Shown one piece after another: positions 15,648-19,287 of a stretch of DNA of 19,287 bases. Below the pieces are notes generated by a model that worked only from the letters and a program-made list of their open reading frames with translations, had not been told where the DNA came from and ran no database searches. This DNA is from Bacteroidales bacterium (GTDB lineage Bacteria; Bacteroidota; Bacteroidia; Bacteroidales; VadinHA17), in contig CP070687.1 of assembly GCA_020353115.1 (NCBI GenBank), positions 2,857,064 through 2,876,350 of the forward strand, in the 5' to 3' direction. Within the stretch, counting starts at the first letter, position 1; each line of letters starts with the position of its first letter. The position numbers and the translations under genes are program-made.

Positions 15648-17312
15648 ATGGAAAGTTTTCACGCACTTGACTGGATTGTACTGGGACTCTTTGGTCTCGG
15701 TTTGCTGGCGATAGTTATCTGGGTAAGCCGGATGAAGGAAGATACATCATCCGATTATTTTCTTGCCGGCAGGGAGGCAACCTGGTTTGCAATCGGGGCA
15801 TCCATTTTCGCTTCCAATATCGGTTCGGAACACCTTGTTGGCCTTGCAGGTGCAGGTGCATCAAGCGGTATGGCTATGGCACACTGGGAGATGCATGGAT
15901 GGATCATTCTTCTTTTGGGATGGGTGTTTGTTCCTTTCTACTCAAGAAGTAAGGTGTTTACCATGCCCGAATTTCTGGAACGAAGGTACAACGCCGGTGC
16001 AAGGTCTTTGCTTTCAATCATTTCCCTTGTCAGCTATATTCTTACAAAGGTAGCGGTAACGGTCTATGCAGGGGGAATCGTATTTAAAGAGGTATTCGGA
16101 ATAGATGAATTATGGGGAATCGATTTTTTCTGGATAGGTGCATTCAGCCTGGTCATTCTGACAGGAATCTATACCGTAATTGGAGGAATGAAATCTGTCC
16201 TGTGGACTTCCGTGTTGCAAACGCCGGTTTTACTTTTTGGTTCAATCGTTATTCTGGTCGTTGGACTGGCTAAAGTAGGAGGCTGGAATGAAATGATGGA
16301 GATCTGTCGATCAAATGTAACCGAGTTTGGAGATCCAATGACCAGCCTGATCCGCTCATCAAAGGATCAGGAATTTCCATGGACCGGGGTAATCCTTGGA
16401 TCCGCTATTATAGGATTCTGGTATTGGTGTACGGATCAGTATATTGTTCAGCGGGTATTGTCCGGGAAAAATGAAACACAGGCACGGCGCGGTTCAATCT
16501 TCGGTGCCTACCTGAAATTGTTACCCGTATTTATTTTCCTCATACCCGGAATGATTGCATTTGCCCTAAACCAAAAAGGTATGCTCGATCTGTCGGAATC
16601 CGATGCCGCATTTCCTACATTGGTCTCAACCCTCCTCCCGATCGGATTGAAGGGAATTGTTGTTGGGGGATTGATCGCAGCCCTGATGAGTTCCCTTGCT
16701 TCCCTGTTCAATTCATCTGCAATATTGTTTACGGTAGATTTCTATAAAAAGTTCAAACCGGAATCAAGCGAGAAACACCTGGTGCTGGTCGGACGCATTG
16801 CTACCACGGTTATTGTAATTCTAGGTATGTTATGGATCCCGGTTATGAAAGGCATTGGTAAAGTTTTGTATGAATACCTGCAGGATGTACAATCAATCCT
16901 CTCTCCGGGAATTGCATCCGTATTCCTGCTGGGTGTTTTCTGGAAAAGAGCCACACCAGCCGCTGGGTTTACCGGGTTGGCCGTAGGTTTTGTTCTGGGA
17001 ATCACCAGGCTGATGATGACCGTATTCGAGGGAAGTATTAATCCCGATAGTATGATCTATACGATATTTATTGATACAAACTGGCTTCATTACGAAATCT
17101 ATCTGTTTGCATTATGCCTTCTGGTAATCATTGTGGTAACCTATTTCACCAAACCGGCATCCGAAGAAAAACTGGTTGGCCTTACCTATTCATCCGTAAC
17201 TTCAGAACACAGAGTTGCAACCAGAGCAAGCTGGAATAAATGGGACCTTATCAACACGACGATTATTATTACTGTCATCGTTCTTTTCTATATCTATTTC
17301 CTTAACGGATAG
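15648..17312 (+). CDS. Sodium/sugar symporter, SSS family (SGLT-like)
   Basis: A 554-residue inner-membrane protein with about 13-14 hydrophobic segments, the usual size for the solute:sodium symporter family. Signature parts: DYFLAGREATWFAIGASIF (36-54), SNIGSEHLVGLAGAG (56-70), GGMKSVLWTSVLQTPV in the segment of residues about 178-195, and GLIAALMSSLASLFNSSA around 341-360. The last is the SGLT signature helix that contains Na2-site serines. It is closer to vSGLT/AraP-type sugar carriers than to proline or acetate carriers, because it keeps the MAHWEMHGW segment (76-84) and a LYEYLQDVQSILSPGIASVF stretch. Its placement next to an AraR-type regulator suggests regulated uptake of a monosaccharide or sugar acid. 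The hairpin 17335-17365 ends the unit. Confidence 0.93.
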   Translation: MESFHALDWIVLGLFGLGLLAIVIWVSRMKEDTSSDYFLAGREATWFAIGASIFASNIGSEHLVGLAGAGASSGMAMAHWEMHGWIILLLGWVFVPFYSRSKVFTMPEFLERRYNAGARSLLSIISLVSYILTKVAVTVYAGGIVFKEVFGIDELWGIDFFWIGAFSLVILTGIYTVIGGMKSVLWTSVLQTPVLLFGSIVILVVGLAKVGGWNEMMEICRSNVTEFGDPMTSLIRSSKDQEFPWTGVILGSAIIGFWYWCTDQYIVQRVLSGKNETQARRGSIFGAYLKLLPVFIFLIPGMIAFALNQKGMLDLSESDAAFPTLVSTLLPIGLKGIVVGGLIAALMSSLASLFNSSAILFTVDFYKKFKPESSEKHLVLVGRIATTVIVILGMLWIPVMKGIGKVLYEYLQDVQSILSPGIASVFLLGVFWKRATPAAGFTGLAVGFVLGITRLMMTVFEGSINPDSMIYTIFIDTNWLHYEIYLFALCLLVIIVVTYFTKPASEEKLVGLTYSSVTSEHRVATRASWNKWDLINTTIIITVIVLFYIYFLNG

Positions 17313-17334
17313 GAATTGAAGTACCTTAATACAG

Positions 17335-17365
17335 GAAACCAAATGACAATTATTCATTTGGTTTC
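17335..17365 (+). terminator. Terminator-like hairpin after the symporter gene
   Basis: GAAACCAAATGA (17335-17346) and TCATTTGGTTTC (17354-17365) are perfect 12-bp arms around a 7-nt loop. The stem can extend by a G-T and an A-T pair to 17333-17367. It begins 22 nt after the symporter stop codon and is followed by the T-rich TTCATTTAT. Confidence 0.75.
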
Positions 17366-17394
17366 TTCATTTATAACTTCGTTGAAAAGGAAAC

Positions 17395-17402
17395 TATTTT
17401 TG
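17395..17402 (+). promoter_or_regulatory. Possible -7 promoter element for the reductase/glycerate kinase pair
   Basis: TATTTTTG is a full match to the Bacteroidota TAnnTTTG element and lies 74 nt before the ATG at 17477, just after the terminator hairpin. No good TTG is seen at the expected -33 distance; the nearest, at 17382-17384, is only 10 nt away. The call is therefore tentative. Confidence 0.4.
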
Positions 17403-17476
17403 TCCATACGATGTAATCGAAGCTGGAATATGGAAGTTTCAGGTTATTTTATTGAATCCAATACTATTAAAAAAAA

Positions 17477-18391
17477 ATGAATAATTTACCGGAGATCACA
17501 AAAGAGACTAAAATTGGCTGGATCGGCACAGGGGTGATGGGGGCCTCAATGTTCGGACATATTATAAAGGCCGGATACCCGGGGTATGTTTTTACCCGTA
17601 CAAAATCAAAAGCACAAAGACTTATGGAATCCGGTGCAACATGGCTGGAAAATCCTTTACTTGTTGCTGAGAATTCAGATATAATTTTCACCATGGTTGG
17701 TTTCCCTAAGGATGTGGAAGAGGTCTATTTTGGAGAGAAAGGGATCATCAGCGGGGTAAAGCAGGGAGGCATTTTGATAGACATGACAACCAATAGTCCT
17801 TCAATGGCAGCTGATATTCAACGGGCTGCTCGTAACAGGAGTGCGTTTTCATTGGATGCCCCCGTATCCGGAGGGGATGTTGGCGCCAGGAATGCTACCC
17901 TTTCCATTATGGTCGGGGGTGATGAAAAAGTATTCCTTGCATGTAAACCCTTACTGGAACTAATGGGAGACAAGATCTGCTACCAGGGGAAAGCCGGATC
18001 GGGACAACATACAAAAATGAGCAACCAGATCGTTGTGGCCAGCTCTATGATCGGTGTCTGTGAAAGTCTGCTGTATGGGTGTAAGGCAGGATTGGATCCT
18101 CAAAAGATGCTTCAATCAATAAGCAAGGGAGCCGCTGCCTGCTGGACATTGGATAATCTTGCACCAAGGATCCTTAAACGGGATTTTGAACCGGGTTTTT
18201 TCGTGGAACATTTTATCAAAGATATGGGAATTATCCTGGATGAGGCGAAAAGAATGAATATTGTACTGCCCGGCCTGGCCCTGGTACACCAGCTTTATGT
18301 TTCGGTACTGGCAAAAGGGTATGGAAAGAAGGGTACACAGGCATTAATGCTGGCGCTGGAGGACCTGTCCGGATTGAAAAGAAAATCCTGA
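17477..18391 (+). CDS. Beta-hydroxyacid dehydrogenase, probably tartronate semialdehyde reductase (GarR/GlxR-like)
   Basis: A 304-residue NAD(P)-dependent dehydrogenase of the 3-hydroxyisobutyrate / 2-hydroxy-3-oxopropionate reductase family. The Rossmann motif GTGVMG is at 17-22, the substrate-binding DAPVSGG at 127-133, and the catalytic Lys180 lies in GSGQHTKMSNQ (174-184). FTRTK (39-43), with Arg41 after the second strand, suggests NADP(H) preference (inference). Family members reduce tartronate semialdehyde to glycerate, or oxidise 3-hydroxyisobutyrate or similar acids. A glycerate kinase gene starts 26 nt downstream, which strongly supports the tartronate semialdehyde role. The start at 17477 follows an A-rich stretch; a later start would cut close to the Rossmann strand. 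Confidence 0.88.
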   Translation: MNNLPEITKETKIGWIGTGVMGASMFGHIIKAGYPGYVFTRTKSKAQRLMESGATWLENPLLVAENSDIIFTMVGFPKDVEEVYFGEKGIISGVKQGGILIDMTTNSPSMAADIQRAARNRSAFSLDAPVSGGDVGARNATLSIMVGGDEKVFLACKPLLELMGDKICYQGKAGSGQHTKMSNQIVVASSMIGVCESLLYGCKAGLDPQKMLQSISKGAAACWTLDNLAPRILKRDFEPGFFVEHFIKDMGIILDEAKRMNIVLPGLALVHQLYVSVLAKGYGKKGTQALMLALEDLSGLKRKS

Positions 18392-18417
18392 CACCGGGGT
18401 GATAATAACCTGTTTTT

Positions 18418-19287
18418 ATGAGAATCCTGATAACACCTGATTCCTTTAAAGATTCATTGCCTGCGAATGAAATCGCAGGTGCCCTAAAAAACGGCCTCGA
18501 AAAGGTGATGCCGGATGCATCCCTGATTCTGTTGCCTGTAGCCGACGGAGGTGAGGGTACCGTTCAGGCTGTGGTAAATGCTACCGGAGGGAAAATCAAG
18601 AGAATAAAAGTACATGATCCGTTAATGCGGGAAATCGACTCTTTTTTTGGTATTACAGGTGATGGGAATACGGCTGTTATTGAAATGGCGGCAGCTTCCG
18701 GTATCAGCTTGCTGAAGATAGAAGAAAGAAATCCATGGATCACAAACACTGCAGGTACGGGGGAACTGATTAAAGCCGCATTGGACACAGATTGTGAAGA
18801 GATAGTGGTGGGAATAGGGGGCAGTGCTACCAACGATGGCGGGGCAGGAATGGCTTCCGCCCTGGGAGTGAGATTTCTCAATAGAGCCGGTGAGGAAATC
18901 ATACCGGCCGGTGGCAACCTTGACCAGATTGAGAGAATAGATACTTCATTACTCGACAAAAGAATCTCTGCAATCCGATTTTTCGTGGCATGTGATGTGG
19001 TCAATCCTCTGACAGGACCCGAAGGCGCATCATATACGTACGGACCGCAAAAGGGTGCGGATACGGAAATGACTTCAAAACTGGACAAAAACCTGAAACA
19101 TTTTGGAACAAAAATAAACGAATACCTTTTTAAAGACGTGGATGGAATACCCGGGGCAGGAGCAGCAGGCGGACTGGGTGCTGGACTTATGGCTTTTCTG
19201 GATGCCAGATTGATGGGAGGTTTTGAAATGGTTGCCTCAATTATTGATCTTGAAAAAGAGATTGCTGAAGCTGACCTCATTATTACC
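18418..19287 (+). CDS. glxK: Glycerate 2-kinase (GlxK/GarK family), 3' end missing
   Basis: The frame is open from ATG 18418 through the last base of the window, giving 290 codons without a stop. Family proteins have about 370-385 residues, so roughly 80-90 C-terminal residues are missing. Characteristic motifs are in order: TPDSFKDSL (6-14), PVADGGEGT (40-48), GIGGSATNDGGAGMA (132-146), CDVVNPLTGPEGAS (192-205), YGPQKGA (208-214) and PGAGAAGGLGAG (245-256). The enzyme phosphorylates D-glycerate, giving 2-phosphoglycerate in this family, and so feeds glycerate to lower glycolysis. It follows the reductase by 26 nt, and together they form the end of a tartronate semialdehyde pathway. A long antisense frame (18564-19280) is its shadow. 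Confidence 0.93.
   Translation, partial: MRILITPDSFKDSLPANEIAGALKNGLEKVMPDASLILLPVADGGEGTVQAVVNATGGKIKRIKVHDPLMREIDSFFGITGDGNTAVIEMAAASGISLLKIEERNPWITNTAGTGELIKAALDTDCEEIVVGIGGSATNDGGAGMASALGVRFLNRAGEEIIPAGGNLDQIERIDTSLLDKRISAIRFFVACDVVNPLTGPEGASYTYGPQKGADTEMTSKLDKNLKHFGTKINEYLFKDVDGIPGAGAAGGLGAGLMAFLDARLMGGFEMVASIIDLEKEIAEADLIIT

Noticed and set aside
18564..19280. 238-codon minus-strand open frame at the window end
   Set aside because: It is antisense to the glycerate kinase frame 18418-19287, which has all the family motifs. The antisense translation is low-complexity Ser/Pro/Ala sequence.

Overview
The window looks like chromosomal DNA from an anaerobic or facultative Bacteroidota, probably of the Bacteroidales/Marinilabiliales type. 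The evidence is indirect: Bacteroidota-style promoter elements (TTG, about 20 nt, TAnnTTTG) ahead of at least one gene, few clear Shine-Dalgarno sites, a NrtR/AraR-type Nudix transcription regulator beside an SGLT-type sugar symporter, a secreted M61 peptidase, and hairpin-rich intergenic repeats of a kind common in this phylum. Every convincing gene lies on the + strand. No rRNA, tRNA, CRISPR array, IS element or phage gene was found.

Layout. 1-917: 3' part of a uroporphyrinogen-decarboxylase-like (UroD/MtaA superfamily) protein. 1062-1997: ROK-family sugar kinase. 1998-2440: intergenic region with copy A of a ~187-nt repeat. 2441-8734: a compact catabolic cassette of four genes: an (alpha/alpha)6 glycosidase-like protein, a class V PLP enzyme overlapping it by 8 nt, a large GH20b/GH67-like domain plus TIM-barrel protein, and a sugar isomerase/epimerase-like TIM barrel. 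8735-9483: non-coding, with copy B of the same repeat and decayed hairpins. 9484-11796: secreted heparinase II/III-like polysaccharide lyase. 11797-11999: heptad tandem repeat. 12000-13799: secreted M61 peptidase with PDZ domain. 13953-14012: terminator directly followed by a strong promoter. 14063-14722: methyltransferase-cognate corrinoid protein. 14886-15581: catalytically dead Nudix regulator. 15648-17312: Na+/sugar symporter. 17335-17365: perfect 12-bp terminator-like hairpin. 17477-18391: tartronate-semialdehyde reductase-like enzyme. 18418 to the edge: glycerate 2-kinase, cut by the window end.

Taken together the region reads as a saccharide and sugar-acid utilisation neighbourhood. 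A secreted lyase would cut a uronate-containing glycan, a regulated symporter would import small sugars, intracellular hydrolase-like proteins, an isomerase and a ROK kinase would process them, and a reductase plus glycerate kinase would send three-carbon acids to glycolysis. No SusC/SusD pair is present, so this is not a classical polysaccharide utilisation locus. The UroD-like protein and the corrinoid protein could form a corrinoid methyl-transfer pair, possibly acting on O-methylated compounds. That link is inference. The two least explained things are the 2441-8734 cassette and the equal-length direct repeats that bracket it. A related inverted block sits at the start codon of the Nudix regulator.
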